A stretch of DNA of 52,750 nt from a virus. Numbering within the stretch: the stretch's first letter is position 1; each line of letters opens with the position of its first letter. Shown here piece by piece: positions 1 to 9,990 of this stretch. The stretch is from positions 1 to 52,750 of IMG/VR virus record IMGVR_UViG_3300048446_000640. One strand, 5' to 3'. The notes under the pieces were generated by a model. That model made no database searches and was not told where the DNA came from. It saw only the letters and a list, made by a program, of their open reading frames with translations. The translations under genes were made by a program, and so were the position numbers.

Positions 1-1
1 C

Positions 2-163
2 AGCACACCAGCAGAAATCGTATACCAATTAAACGAAGTCAGCCATGATGGTACAGACACCACAGTAAGTGTAACAGTACTCCAAGTATCAAATGATGCA
101 TATGATCATCTCACAGCATCAGGAAATATAACAATCGGGGGTAGTGCTATAACCTTTAAATAA
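2..163 (+). CDS. 3' end of a phage gene cut by the window edge
   Basis: An open frame runs from the window edge to a TAA at 161-163 and gives 53 residues. The segment is rich in Thr, Ser and Val (for example TVSVTVLQVSNDAYDHLTA) and reads like the beta-rich C-terminus of a virion or tail-associated protein. It lies directly upstream of the tail-fibre-like gene on the same strand. The start is outside the window, so the function cannot be assigned. Confidence 0.6.
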   Translation, partial: STPAEIVYQLNEVSHDGTDTTVSVTVLQVSNDAYDHLTASGNITIGGSAITFK

Positions 164-188
164 GCCAATAAAAGATTGGCCTTTGTAT

Positions 189-210
189 GTAACCTAATTA
201 TCTTGATAAC
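189..210 (+). promoter_or_regulatory. GTAACCTA box directly abutting the start codon
   Basis: Matches GTAACCTA-N10-TNAC exactly and ends at the base before ATG 211. A TTGGCC 17 bases upstream of a TATCTT inside the box could act as -35/-10. No Shine-Dalgarno sequence fits between box and ATG, so a transcript from here would be leaderless or nearly so. Confidence 0.6.
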
Positions 211-3200
211 ATGAGCATTAATCCGTTAACTTTTGGATCGCCTGTTTATTCTCCACCATTTTCAGTTAGCCCTGGAGATACAGGTGTCATGAAGCTTCGC
301 AGTATGGAGACTGCACCCTTGTCACATGAATCCTTAGACGAGAACTTCACAAACCTAGCAAACAAAATTAACGAGATTCTTGGACTCAATATTGATGAGG
401 TTAATATCACATCTGATGGAATTATTAGCCCTGCCAATCTAGGCATAAGTGCAGGCTCAGGACTTCTTCTAAGTGCATCAGGAGTATTTACTCACCAAGC
501 TAGACCAGCAAGGGCAGCAGGCTATGAAAATGTTGATATATCTACTAGTAATCGTAGATTTATATCAGGCTTAGACTTCGATGAATTTGGGCATGTAGTA
601 GGCTATCAGGATCGCACACTTAACTTCACAGGAAGCGGTAGTGTTTCGGTTGACCAATCTTCTGTAAACCAAGTCACCATATCCTCTTCTGCTTACACAT
701 CAGGAAGTAGTCCTTCCTTTGGTAATATTGCTGGAAGTAAATTAACAATAGGTAGTGGAGTAGAGTTGAGAGAATCTGTCCATCGTGCTGACCTACTTGA
801 AATTTGTAGTCTAACCTCAGGTTGGGGAGGTATTCAGATTAAGAATAATACAAGTGAACACCTATGGTCATTGATGTCTGATGGAGAATCATTCGGTTTG
901 TATGATGATGCCTCCAATGAATGGTCATGGATGGCTAAGAGGAGTGGTGAGCTAAAAGTTTTATATGAAGGAAATACAGTATTTACAACTAATGACTCAG
1001 GGGTACGAATACATCAGCAAGCCGGTAAAACAATTGGTGGCAATAACTTGTCGCAAGCATCTCTACTTGTTGGGTCTACTACTGCTGGTATTGGTATTGA
1101 CGATAATGAAATTATCAAAAAACAGGGTACTAATGGTGGTGATCTAAACATAGGCTCTGTAGGAAGTTCTTCTGCCATTAAATTAAAAACAGGGGTAAAC
1201 TCTAGCGGTTTACCTTATAATAGAATGGTCATCACCTCTGCCGGGAATGTAGGTATTGGTAAAGAGATTCCTAGTGCATTGTTAGATGTTACAGGTAGCC
1301 TTGATCAATTAAACTCTGCAAGCGTTGAAAACACTAGCGCCACTGGCTATGGACTTGTCACAAAAGGTGGAGGTAACGGTAAAACAAGGTATATTGCTGA
1401 TTTCAGGGATAAAGACAATAGCTCTGCTCTTAAAATTGATGGAGACGGCAACGTAGGTATTGGTACTACGAGTCCTGATAGACTTATGCATCTTGCTTCT
1501 AATGCTGCGATAATTTGCATAGAAGATACCGCAGGTGCTACAGATGACAAGCGAGTGCAAATTCAGGTTGATGATGGTAAATTTGAAATCAACAGTCGAA
1601 ACGATGACAATAGCAGCAGAAAGGACAATATTTTTGTAGCCGATTTAGGCACAAGCAACGTAGGTATTGGAACCCCTGCGCCACAAGAATTATTGACCAT
1701 AAGAGGCACAGGTACGAGTGATTATAATGCGATTCGTACATCACTTGGAGGTGGTAACGAAAATTTATATTATACAGAATGGATTGCCGCGTCGGGTTTC
1801 AAAGTACATCGAGCTAAAGGCACTTCGGGTAATCTTAACATTGGTATCGACACACCTCCTTCTGATAACACCGAATTCACTGGCACTGGAGGTAATATAG
1901 GATTTAGTACAAACAGCGAAGGTACATATGGTACACGGCTAATGATTACCAAAGATGGGGATGTAGGTATTGGTACTACGAATCCTCAAGGTAAGCTAGA
2001 AATTAATCATACTGGATCATGGAATGACCCATCTATTCACCTAAAAGGTGATTATCCTACAATAAAATTTAATGATACCAATGCAAGTGAAGATGATTGG
2101 TACATACATGTAAACAATAATAATTTTAATATATTAGTAGACAGAGGTGCATCTGGTGATGATTCTCCAATAGGTGATGCGAATAATGTGTGGGAAACTC
2201 CGCACCCATTAGTCCTAGAAGGTGACAACAACAAGGGTTACCTATTTGGCAGTCAGATTGTAACAAAAGAATTTACAGGCGATCTGAATGTTTCAGGTAC
2301 GCTTTCAACTGACACTCTCTCCATAAAAAGTGGTGCAATTTATATGTGGCATAGGACATATGCTGTTAGCAATACTTCCTTCCAGGAATTAAAAATGGAA
2401 GATGGTAGTGATTTGGCTACAGGTGGTGTGTATAGAGTTACTGCACATATACCATCCACTGGTACACATACGGGTGCAACAGCAGTGTATTGGAATAATA
2501 ACGGAAAATGGTATTGTAACCAGACAACAGGCGCAGGGGGTAGTTCTAATCATATAGGTTTCATTGTACTAAGCGATGGTAGGCCAGCTATCAGAACATG
2601 GCATGCTACAGGGTATTCCGTATCGGTTTATCATGAACGAATGTATCTTGGCGAAAATGACACTGAGAACACTAGTGCATTATTTGGTTGTGATGGCATA
2701 ATTAGTAAACCTCCTGGAGAGGATAATTTATATTATAATAGATATACTAGTGAAACAGGTCTTGGAGGTGGCAGTTTTGGGCAAAAAATACTAAAATCAA
2801 GCCACGTTTATAATAATTGGGATGTATTCTTGCATGAAAATTCAGGCATGCTCATGTCTTATACGGGAGCTTCGTCAGCTAATCATTGGTTTGGTGGTAA
2901 TGTTACTTATGATTCTAGTGGCTTTAAAGCTCGCTACGAAGGGCAAGTAGTTTGGGGTAAATACGATTCAAATCCGGACACTTCCGTAGTTCATGCATTG
3001 TATGCTACAAGAGCAACCGCAGATAACCAAGTTGTTTCAACTACTGACAATCAAGTACTCAGCGTGAATTGTGACTTCAATTCACAAAGAAAGAAAGTAT
3101 CTATCTATGCTGGTTTTGAACTGTTATTAAATGAGCAAGATGTTGAAACGTCACACACTAAGCATGGAGATTGGTTTGCCACTTATAACTCAAGCCATAC

Positions 3201-4098
3201 TCGTGATGTTCTTTATAATCGAAGCACTCGTCAGACTGAGCTTAAGGGTGTCAACAGTTCTGATGTCACAACTGGTGCAACACACAAGGCAGTAAGAGTA
3301 CCCCCAGGGTGCAAAAGGTTTAGAGTTTCTATATTGGCTTATGGTACAAACAACAGGTCAAATGGTTTTTATATAGGTGCTGCCGAACTTGATAGTGAGC
3401 TACCTGTTGGTAAGTTAGCTATCTCTCATAATGCAAGCAGTGGAGATAACACAGTTCAGGAAGACACTAGATATCAATGGCTAAGGAATAATGGAAATAT
3501 TAGCTCTTCCCGACAATTATATACCTACGAATTTGAAGTAGCCAATACTTGTAAGTGGTTTAGCATATTCATGCTTAACTGGACTGGTATGAGTACAGAT
3601 ACTCTTTATTTTGATCCTGATATCAAAATAGAGCCTATTTATAATGAGTTTGGGCAAAGCCAAGGATTAGCCTATGCAGATTTTTCTGTTAGAAATTCTA
3701 GTGGTAATTATTCATCAGGACTTACTTGGGTCGGGTCGAATAATTCTTATGCCAACTATACATGGCATAGGCAAGGTGGGCATGTTCATCTCGATATTCA
3801 AATCCACAGGAAGGTAGCACTTGGAATTTCGAACATAGGATTTGTTGCCTTTAATGGCTTACCTTTTCCGGCATATAAACCTGCTTATAGTGGTGGCTAT
3901 AACAATACTACTTATTCCAACGGTGGTTCGCATGGCATAGGAGTACGCACCTGGGGGAATGACTTTGTGCATTTTAACACTAGTAACCTTGCTGGCACAG
4001 GAGTACTTACGATGGAATGCCCAAGCGGTGACCTTACCAATGGTAGCACTACAGGCACAATTAGGGGATCAGTAGATTACATGACAGACGAATATTAA
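211..4098 (+). CDS. Tail-fibre or tail-spike-like structural protein (1295 aa)
   Basis: Probably a receptor-binding or fibre protein of the virion. The sequence is Gly/Ser/Thr/Asn-rich throughout, has no signal peptide or membrane segment, and carries four short repeats of the form (N/D)VGIGxxxPxxxL at residues about 346, 414, 483 and 584, the kind of repeat often seen in long phage fibres and surface proteins with beta-helical shafts. The N-terminal 150 residues contain a (S/T)S-rich segment with LNFTGSGSVSV, plausible as the virion-attachment region, and the C-terminal 150 residues are aromatic and Gly-rich as in fibre tips. The start at 211 is chosen because it abuts a GTAACCTA box. The next gene follows after one base. 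The role rests on composition and repeats, not on a recognised enzyme motif. Confidence 0.7.
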   Translation: MSINPLTFGSPVYSPPFSVSPGDTGVMKLRSMETAPLSHESLDENFTNLANKINEILGLNIDEVNITSDGIISPANLGISAGSGLLLSASGVFTHQARPARAAGYENVDISTSNRRFISGLDFDEFGHVVGYQDRTLNFTGSGSVSVDQSSVNQVTISSSAYTSGSSPSFGNIAGSKLTIGSGVELRESVHRADLLEICSLTSGWGGIQIKNNTSEHLWSLMSDGESFGLYDDASNEWSWMAKRSGELKVLYEGNTVFTTNDSGVRIHQQAGKTIGGNNLSQASLLVGSTTAGIGIDDNEIIKKQGTNGGDLNIGSVGSSSAIKLKTGVNSSGLPYNRMVITSAGNVGIGKEIPSALLDVTGSLDQLNSASVENTSATGYGLVTKGGGNGKTRYIADFRDKDNSSALKIDGDGNVGIGTTSPDRLMHLASNAAIICIEDTAGATDDKRVQIQVDDGKFEINSRNDDNSSRKDNIFVADLGTSNVGIGTPAPQELLTIRGTGTSDYNAIRTSLGGGNENLYYTEWIAASGFKVHRAKGTSGNLNIGIDTPPSDNTEFTGTGGNIGFSTNSEGTYGTRLMITKDGDVGIGTTNPQGKLEINHTGSWNDPSIHLKGDYPTIKFNDTNASEDDWYIHVNNNNFNILVDRGASGDDSPIGDANNVWETPHPLVLEGDNNKGYLFGSQIVTKEFTGDLNVSGTLSTDTLSIKSGAIYMWHRTYAVSNTSFQELKMEDGSDLATGGVYRVTAHIPSTGTHTGATAVYWNNNGKWYCNQTTGAGGSSNHIGFIVLSDGRPAIRTWHATGYSVSVYHERMYLGENDTENTSALFGCDGIISKPPGEDNLYYNRYTSETGLGGGSFGQKILKSSHVYNNWDVFLHENSGMLMSYTGASSANHWFGGNVTYDSSGFKARYEGQVVWGKYDSNPDTSVVHALYATRATADNQVVSTTDNQVLSVNCDFNSQRKKVSIYAGFELLLNEQDVETSHTKHGDWFATYNSSHTRDVLYNRSTRQTELKGVNSSDVTTGATHKAVRVPPGCKRFRVSILAYGTNNRSNGFYIGAAELDSELPVGKLAISHNASSGDNTVQEDTRYQWLRNNGNISSSRQLYTYEFEVANTCKWFSIFMLNWTGMSTDTLYFDPDIKIEPIYNEFGQSQGLAYADFSVRNSSGNYSSGLTWVGSNNSYANYTWHRQGGHVHLDIQIHRKVALGISNIGFVAFNGLPFPAYKPAYSGGYNNTTYSNGGSHGIGVRTWGNDFVHFNTSNLAGTGVLTMECPSGDLTNGSTTGTIRGSVDYMTDEY

Positions 4099-4099
4099 A

Positions 4100-4438
4100 A
4101 TGAGCATTGAAGAAAAGAAAACATATATATCAACGAAAGTTAGCGCTAATAATATAATAACTTACCGCGAGAGGTTAGACATTGTTAAGGATGGTGAGGT
4201 TTTAAGCTCATCCGTTAAACTTACAACAATTGACCCTAACTACTCAGGTGATGGCTCTGAGCTTCCCAAGCAAGTGAGCGATATTATGGGCAAGCTTTAC
4301 ACTACTGAAGCTATTTCTGCATTTAATGTAGAAATATCTGAGGAGGTCAAAGCCCGCACAAAAGCCCTTAGAGATTCTACCCTAAGTCAAGAGATGCAAG
4401 ATGAGTTGGAAAAGGATCTTGCAGAAGAGCAAGTTTAA
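4100..4438 (+). CDS. Small protein following the fibre gene, possible fibre assembly factor
   Basis: This is a 112-aa acidic, mostly helical protein with a Glu/Lys-rich C-terminus ending LEKDLAEEQV. It starts one base after the fibre stop codon and its own TAA ends directly before the next ATG, so the three genes are co-transcribed. Small proteins in this position are often fibre chaperones. That is inference from position only; I do not recognise the family. Confidence 0.65.
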   Translation: MSIEEKKTYISTKVSANNIITYRERLDIVKDGEVLSSSVKLTTIDPNYSGDGSELPKQVSDIMGKLYTTEAISAFNVEISEEVKARTKALRDSTLSQEMQDELEKDLAEEQV

Positions 4439-7400
4439 ATGTCTCTTACCGAACTAGAGCATGCCAAGCTTTTGGCTATGGGTGCTGACGCCAATAATGA
4501 TGGTGAAGTCAGTAGATCCGAAGCAGCTGACTACCTTAATGTCGGTGGGCAGAAGTATCTGACTGCTGATGATTATGACCGATACAAGAATAATTCCAGA
4601 CCCGATTTAATTAATTTCGGTACTTGGACGAAAATGGGTCGCCAGAAAAGATCTGATTACCCTCAGTATGGTGGCAGTGTTAACTGGTATAATGAAGTAA
4701 GACCCGAACTAGAAAGGGGGTTGGCACTAGTTGGCGAGCTAGAGGGAGAGCTAGGTGATATTCATGTAGAGAATGCATTCAATGAGTGCAGGAAGGAAGG
4801 CATGGGTGGTAAGGCTAATACAGACACTGGCTTTGCTTGCTGGAGTGTTTGGCATGAGGTGGAGCATTATGGTAAGAGAAGCTTCCCTGGTCTTGTGCCA
4901 ACTGGTGTTCGTGTTTCCACTGAAAAGTTACAAGAAGTATTAGCCGAGAATGAGTTAACAGAAGCGCAGAAAAAGAAATTAATGACTATGCGATTTGGTG
5001 GCATGGGCATTAATGAGATTAGCCAAAAGGTTCAGGATATCCAACGGGGAGTAGAGTATGTTACTGGGAAGGAAATAGACTTTAGGTCTGCAATGCTTTT
5101 ATTCTCACAAGACCCAGAAGCAGGATATAATTACAGTAACTATAAAGCATTTAAGCAACTAGAAGAAGCTGTAGAGAAAGGCAACCCAAGAGCCGTAGAA
5201 CTTTTTAAGGATATACCTGAAGAGGAAAAAGCCCAATACGATAATCCACCAGGCATGCCCGAGTTTGTCACTGAAGGAGAGGGTGAATTCGTTATTGATG
5301 TAGATTCGGTAGACGAGACTATCCTAGCAATGACGCCGTATGACTTTGAGAATGATCGGCGTATATACGGAAGTACAATTAATAAATTTGATGCTAAAGG
5401 AAATAGAGTAGAGAAAGAGGGCGAGTACTGGGCAGCAATAGGTGGGTGGGAAGAGCATCCAAAGTTTGGCCCTGTCAGGCAGGCTGGTGAAGAAAACTGG
5501 TATTACTCTAATGAATTTGGTTGGTACTATCAAGATACATCTAGAAGCGATGAGTGGATATGGACAGAGGATACAGGTAAGTGGCTATACCCTGTCCAAG
5601 GAGAAGAAGACCAAGGTATTTTCTTCTATGCGCATGAAGATGGTGATCCCGAAGGTTCAGAGTGGATTTACCCTAATTACGATGAGGGTACGTATTGGGA
5701 TTTTGATGATAAGGTGTGGCGGACTGGAGATGAAATACAGGCAGGAGAGCTTAATAAAGACCTAGACTTAGATGGATCGGGTACAGTAGAGCCTGACGAG
5801 CAGTGGGCAGAGATGATTGGTATAGCCGAGAAGGCACTTGAATCAGGTGACATTAATAACGATCAGTTCCAGCAATTCATAAAAAATAGAAGTGACTTTT
5901 ATGATACTGCAATACCTGATGAAATATGGGAAGATCGTAATCTTAATTCTTTAATATCTGAGGACTATAGCCCACCAGTTGCTGACCCTGTATCCGATCC
6001 TGTATCCGATCCCGTTGATCCCGTTAACCCTGTTGACCCCGTAGATCCTGTTGACCCCGTAGATCCTGTTGACCCCGCAGATCCTGTAGATCCTGTAGAT
6101 CCCGTTACAAATAATCAAGATACTTCACTTGGTAACGGTTGGTTCCAGGATGAGCATGGCTCATACTATGAAGACCCCGAGAGAAGCGGTTGGAAGTTTT
6201 ATGCTGGTGATGACTATGAGGGGTGGTGGTATGATCATGAAGGCACGGATTGGGCTTGGAATGAAAACACAGGGTGGATGTGGAATGACAAAACTGACAA
6301 TTGGTGGTACTCTCAAGCAAACCAAGAATGGGCATATTCTACGAAAGGTACTTTTGTAGATGAGGCTGGGGAACAAATTGATTTCCTTTTGGATGAAAAT
6401 GAAGACGAAACAACTACACCAAGCGGGCCACCTCCTAGTAGGGAGGATGCCCCAAAAGGTGTACCAAGTTTAATTTCATATGATAATTTCCCGCAAGATG
6501 ATCTTGGTGCAAGACTAGACAACTACCGTGGGCAACTCGATAAGATAGCTCAGAACTACAGATATAAGGGCTATAATGAAGGTTTCATAACTAGCTTACT
6601 TAAGCGTACTCCCATCTATGAAAAGATGATGGAGGAGTTGGGTGGTGATGGTGACGAAGCTATGGGTCTTGGTGATGAAATTGTCAATATGGTTGCCAAG
6701 AAGAATGCTCAAGAGGCAAATGTTGGTGGAACTTTAGACATGCTTGATACTCGTGGCGGGGGAATGCTTGACCCGATGATGACGCCCGAGCAAAAGCTCA
6801 AGATACGTATGGCAAAGCCGAGTAAGGCTGCAACCCAAATTGATGTTGATGAGGGGCGGGCAAGTGAAGTCGGAGAGATAATCCTTAACCCAGATTACGA
6901 TGAGAACCTAAGTTACTACTTTGAGTATGAAAACCCCGAAACAGGAGAGCTTGAAACGAGGGCATTCCGTCCTGATATGCCAGCTAAGCAGCCTGCAATG
7001 GGAATACAGGAGAGGCTTATTGATGGCACTATTGATATCACAAATCAATACATGGATGAGCTTACTAAGGTAGGTGAGGATGGTAAGACCAATTATCAGC
7101 GTAAGTATGACGATACCATTCAACTCCTAAAAGACGAAGGCATTCTTTCTGATACACCGGGGCAAGACTTGTATACGAAGGAGGCTTTAGCTCAAATGAA
7201 TTATCTCTACGGAGATGACGAAGATTCATATGCAGGTAAGCTAGATGATTACAACGAAATGCAGAAGCATTTACGCGATCAATCAAATTACCTAAGGAGC
7301 ATGGATACTCAGCGTGACCTAGATAATTCTGCAAAACTACGTGCTGCTATTGGAGATGTTGATCCAAAGATCAATGCAAGGAATCGTGGTCTTGATAGAA

Positions 7401-7813
7401 TCAAGCTTGCAAGATTTGGTGGTGGTTCAGCAACTGCTGATAATAATATTAGGACAACTGGCAATACACTTTTCGAGAATGATATTAGAGCTAAGGTTGC
7501 ACCCAAGGACATTAGTGCTGTTACTGGATTGGGTGACACCTACACTCAGGAAGAGATTGATGCATTAGGAATTGGAGGAGGATTAGATCAACTTCCGCAG
7601 ATGACATCAGACTTAAAGGAGAATCAATATTCAAAGAATATTATATCTCTAGGCTCAGTGGGGTCTAATTCGCAAAAAGAAGAGCTACAGACAAGTGGCG
7701 CGCAGCGAGTAAAACGACCTGTTAAAATTTCACCAACATATGTTGAACCAGTAGAAGCTGAGAGTCGCGAACCACCACCACCAGTAGATCCAAAAGTAGT
7801 AACAACGAGGTAA
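4439..7813 (+). CDS. Large acidic structural-type protein with EF-hand loops and Trp/Tyr-rich repeats (1124 aa)
   Basis: A probable virion protein. Residues 17-28 form a canonical EF-hand loop (D-x-N-x-D-G-x-V-x-x-x-E) and residues 443-454 form a second one (D-x-D-x-S-G-T-V-x-x-x-E), so calcium binding is likely. Two blocks extremely rich in Trp and Tyr occur at about residues 320-430 and 566-640, with recurring W(I/A)W-x-E-x-TG and WWY motifs, separated by a linker of about 14 PVD/PVDP units at 515-556. The C-terminal half is helical and charged. The family is unknown to me; the aromatic blocks resemble carbohydrate-binding or cell-wall-binding repeats only in composition. It follows directly on the previous stop codon and sits in the structural operon. 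Confidence 0.7.
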   Translation: MSLTELEHAKLLAMGADANNDGEVSRSEAADYLNVGGQKYLTADDYDRYKNNSRPDLINFGTWTKMGRQKRSDYPQYGGSVNWYNEVRPELERGLALVGELEGELGDIHVENAFNECRKEGMGGKANTDTGFACWSVWHEVEHYGKRSFPGLVPTGVRVSTEKLQEVLAENELTEAQKKKLMTMRFGGMGINEISQKVQDIQRGVEYVTGKEIDFRSAMLLFSQDPEAGYNYSNYKAFKQLEEAVEKGNPRAVELFKDIPEEEKAQYDNPPGMPEFVTEGEGEFVIDVDSVDETILAMTPYDFENDRRIYGSTINKFDAKGNRVEKEGEYWAAIGGWEEHPKFGPVRQAGEENWYYSNEFGWYYQDTSRSDEWIWTEDTGKWLYPVQGEEDQGIFFYAHEDGDPEGSEWIYPNYDEGTYWDFDDKVWRTGDEIQAGELNKDLDLDGSGTVEPDEQWAEMIGIAEKALESGDINNDQFQQFIKNRSDFYDTAIPDEIWEDRNLNSLISEDYSPPVADPVSDPVSDPVDPVNPVDPVDPVDPVDPVDPADPVDPVDPVTNNQDTSLGNGWFQDEHGSYYEDPERSGWKFYAGDDYEGWWYDHEGTDWAWNENTGWMWNDKTDNWWYSQANQEWAYSTKGTFVDEAGEQIDFLLDENEDETTTPSGPPPSREDAPKGVPSLISYDNFPQDDLGARLDNYRGQLDKIAQNYRYKGYNEGFITSLLKRTPIYEKMMEELGGDGDEAMGLGDEIVNMVAKKNAQEANVGGTLDMLDTRGGGMLDPMMTPEQKLKIRMAKPSKAATQIDVDEGRASEVGEIILNPDYDENLSYYFEYENPETGELETRAFRPDMPAKQPAMGIQERLIDGTIDITNQYMDELTKVGEDGKTNYQRKYDDTIQLLKDEGILSDTPGQDLYTKEALAQMNYLYGDDEDSYAGKLDDYNEMQKHLRDQSNYLRSMDTQRDLDNSAKLRAAIGDVDPKINARNRGLDRIKLARFGGGSATADNNIRTTGNTLFENDIRAKVAPKDISAVTGLGDTYTQEEIDALGIGGGLDQLPQMTSDLKENQYSKNIISLGSVGSNSQKEELQTSGAQRVKRPVKISPTYVEPVEAESREPPPPVDPKVVTTR
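5983..6106 (+). repeat. Tandem 9-bp repeat encoding a PVD linker
   Basis: About 14 degenerate units of GAYCCYGTW lie in frame within the large acidic gene and encode Pro-Val-Asp triplets. Synonymous changes between units indicate selection on the protein linker, and the tract should be prone to slippage in whole-triplet steps. Confidence 0.85.
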
Positions 7814-7818
7814 TAATT

Positions 7819-9990
7819 ATGGCATCTCAAACTTTCAGACTTCAACCCATATCAACTGTAACTCGAAGCCCGTACGGCAGGGATGGAAAAACACCGCAGC
7901 CTGCATTGGCGGGGCAACCTGCTCAAAATCAGCCTACATTCAATATCACTACAACTGGTGTAGATAGCGCGATAAACACTTCGGGTGCTAATTCTTCTCT
8001 TGATGGAGGTTTCACTACTACGAACCTAGAGACAGGATCATTTGGTGATACAGGCGAAACTCCTGGATTAGCCCAAGCAGAAGGGGCAATGCTTGAAGAA
8101 ACACTTTCCGACGCGTCAGATAGATTTGATATAAAGACTGGAGCGATTGATGATCAGTTTGACAACCTTACATCTTATCTGCCCAACCTAGAGCAAGCTT
8201 CACAAAATGTATTAACAGAGCAACTTGCAGATGCAGACACAGCAAAAAATACTTTACAGAATGCTTCTACAACAAAACAGAATGAGATAGAGGCAGCATC
8301 AAAACTGCTCACACCGCTGCAACAAGCAGCAAGCACGGAGACTTTTAATGATGCGGTTTCAGCGCGATCAGTATTAGATACTACAAACAAACAAAGGTTT
8401 GTTAATTTAGATAATGCTTCTAGCGAGTTAGCAGAAGCCGAGCGTGGAGTCTTGAATGAAACGCTTACAGATGCAAGTACAGCACAAAATACTATACTTG
8501 ATTCTGCTGCTCAAAACCTAGAACTTAAGAACGATGCAACAGCCGATATAAAAGATGCTAGTCGGGGTGTACTAGAGGAAAGACTTACTGATGCAGGAAC
8601 TGCAACAGAAACAATGAAGGGTGCAGCAGGTGATCAGTTCTCAAAAATAGAAGAAGCAAGTCAGGCTTTGGCAGATGCACAGTCTGAAGCAAATCGTCTA
8701 AAATACAGAAATGTAACTGATGCCTTGCGAGCAGATAGACTCAATGCGATGAGGAGGGGGGAGTCTGGAACCATTGGATCTTCAGACAGAATGATGCTCG
8801 AGGCAGAGATGCGGGCAGCAGATCAGTTTTCCAACCTTGAGAGTGCTGCCGATGTAGCACAGGCTGGGCGGACTTTACAGAATACACAGAAGCTTGGTCA
8901 GCAAGAGACTGATGCCACAAACATACTAGCGAAAGCTCAGGCTAACACACAAGTTTCCCAAGCAGAGCTAGATGAAGCAAGGCAAATATTAAGTAATGTA
9001 AACTCGACAGAAGCGGAGCGTAGTAAGGCAAATTCAATTTTAGCACAAGCTCAGGCATCCACACAGGTATCCCAAGCAGATGCCAATGAGGCGCAAAGGA
9101 AAATTGGTAATGTCCAGCAGTTCGAATCACAGAGTCTTGTAAACGCTAAGGTTCAGACTGATGCCATGTTGATGGATAATCAAACAAAGGCACTGGTTGA
9201 AGAGGCACAAAGGACTTTACAGAATACAGCAGCAGGAGCAGCCGAGAGAGCAGAAGCAGAGAGGATAGTTGCAGATACTGAGTATGCTAACAATGTGGCA
9301 GCAACTAAACTGCAAACTACCAAAGAAGCATTTAACTTATTCCAAAATCGAGAGAACCAAAGGCTTGAAGCTGCAAGTGAGCTTGCTAATGCTATTGGTG
9401 CTACTCAAGAAGAAACACTTCCGGCAGTTACCCTAGCAGAGCAGTTGATTCAGCAGGCTATTGATGAGGGTAATGTTGAGGACATGAATGCCGATGATAA
9501 GTATCAGGCAGGCATGGAGATGGCTCGTGAGCTATGGAAAAACCCATCACTTATGGATACTCTTGCTAATCAAATTGATAGTGAGAAGATCGTACTTGGA
9601 GAGAACTTTACTGCCGAGCAAGCAGCTATGATTAATCGTATATCAAATCTATCGAAGATGGAGGGTCTTATCGACTACATGAAGGATAAGATCACAGACG
9701 AGATGTTTGATTACTATGAAAGTTACATGGGTCAGCTTGGTGCAGTATGGGCAGGTCTTTCACAACTCCAACTAATTGACCAAGATGGTTACTTTATTCC
9801 AGAGAATGCATATGCCATGACGCAGGTCGGAATGGAGGACTCAGAAAACTTGGACTTTATTGTGGAGAATAAGGATAAGAAGGATGGCGTCGAAAATGTA
9901 GTTGATGGGATCGTTGAAGGCATAGGTGATAAAGCAGGTGATGCCTTAGGTGATGTATGGGATGAAGTAACAGGACAGAATGATGATTAG
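7819..9990 (+). CDS. Long helical/coiled-coil virion-type protein (723 aa)
   Basis: After a low-complexity Thr/Ser/Gly-rich N-terminus of about 90 residues, the protein is almost wholly Ala/Glu/Gln-rich helix. It contains loose repeats of about 60-70 residues with the theme L-x-(E/D)-x-L-(T/A)-DA-x-TA between residues 90 and 290, and an A-x-A-x-TQVSQA element twice near 380-420. The C-terminal 130 residues are acidic. This suits an internal virion or tape-measure-like role, but length and motifs do not identify a family. Start 7819 has an AGGT Shine-Dalgarno sequence eight or so bases upstream. The end overlaps the next gene. Confidence 0.7.
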   Translation: MASQTFRLQPISTVTRSPYGRDGKTPQPALAGQPAQNQPTFNITTTGVDSAINTSGANSSLDGGFTTTNLETGSFGDTGETPGLAQAEGAMLEETLSDASDRFDIKTGAIDDQFDNLTSYLPNLEQASQNVLTEQLADADTAKNTLQNASTTKQNEIEAASKLLTPLQQAASTETFNDAVSARSVLDTTNKQRFVNLDNASSELAEAERGVLNETLTDASTAQNTILDSAAQNLELKNDATADIKDASRGVLEERLTDAGTATETMKGAAGDQFSKIEEASQALADAQSEANRLKYRNVTDALRADRLNAMRRGESGTIGSSDRMMLEAEMRAADQFSNLESAADVAQAGRTLQNTQKLGQQETDATNILAKAQANTQVSQAELDEARQILSNVNSTEAERSKANSILAQAQASTQVSQADANEAQRKIGNVQQFESQSLVNAKVQTDAMLMDNQTKALVEEAQRTLQNTAAGAAERAEAERIVADTEYANNVAATKLQTTKEAFNLFQNRENQRLEAASELANAIGATQEETLPAVTLAEQLIQQAIDEGNVEDMNADDKYQAGMEMARELWKNPSLMDTLANQIDSEKIVLGENFTAEQAAMINRISNLSKMEGLIDYMKDKITDEMFDYYESYMGQLGAVWAGLSQLQLIDQDGYFIPENAYAMTQVGMEDSENLDFIVENKDKKDGVENVVDGIVEGIGDKAGDALGDVWDEVTGQNDD

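Noticed and set aside
5983-6106. Tandem repeats considered as a CRISPR or regulatory iteron array
   Set aside because: Units are 9 bp, in frame, without spacers, and encode PVD triplets with synonymous variation, so it is a protein linker.
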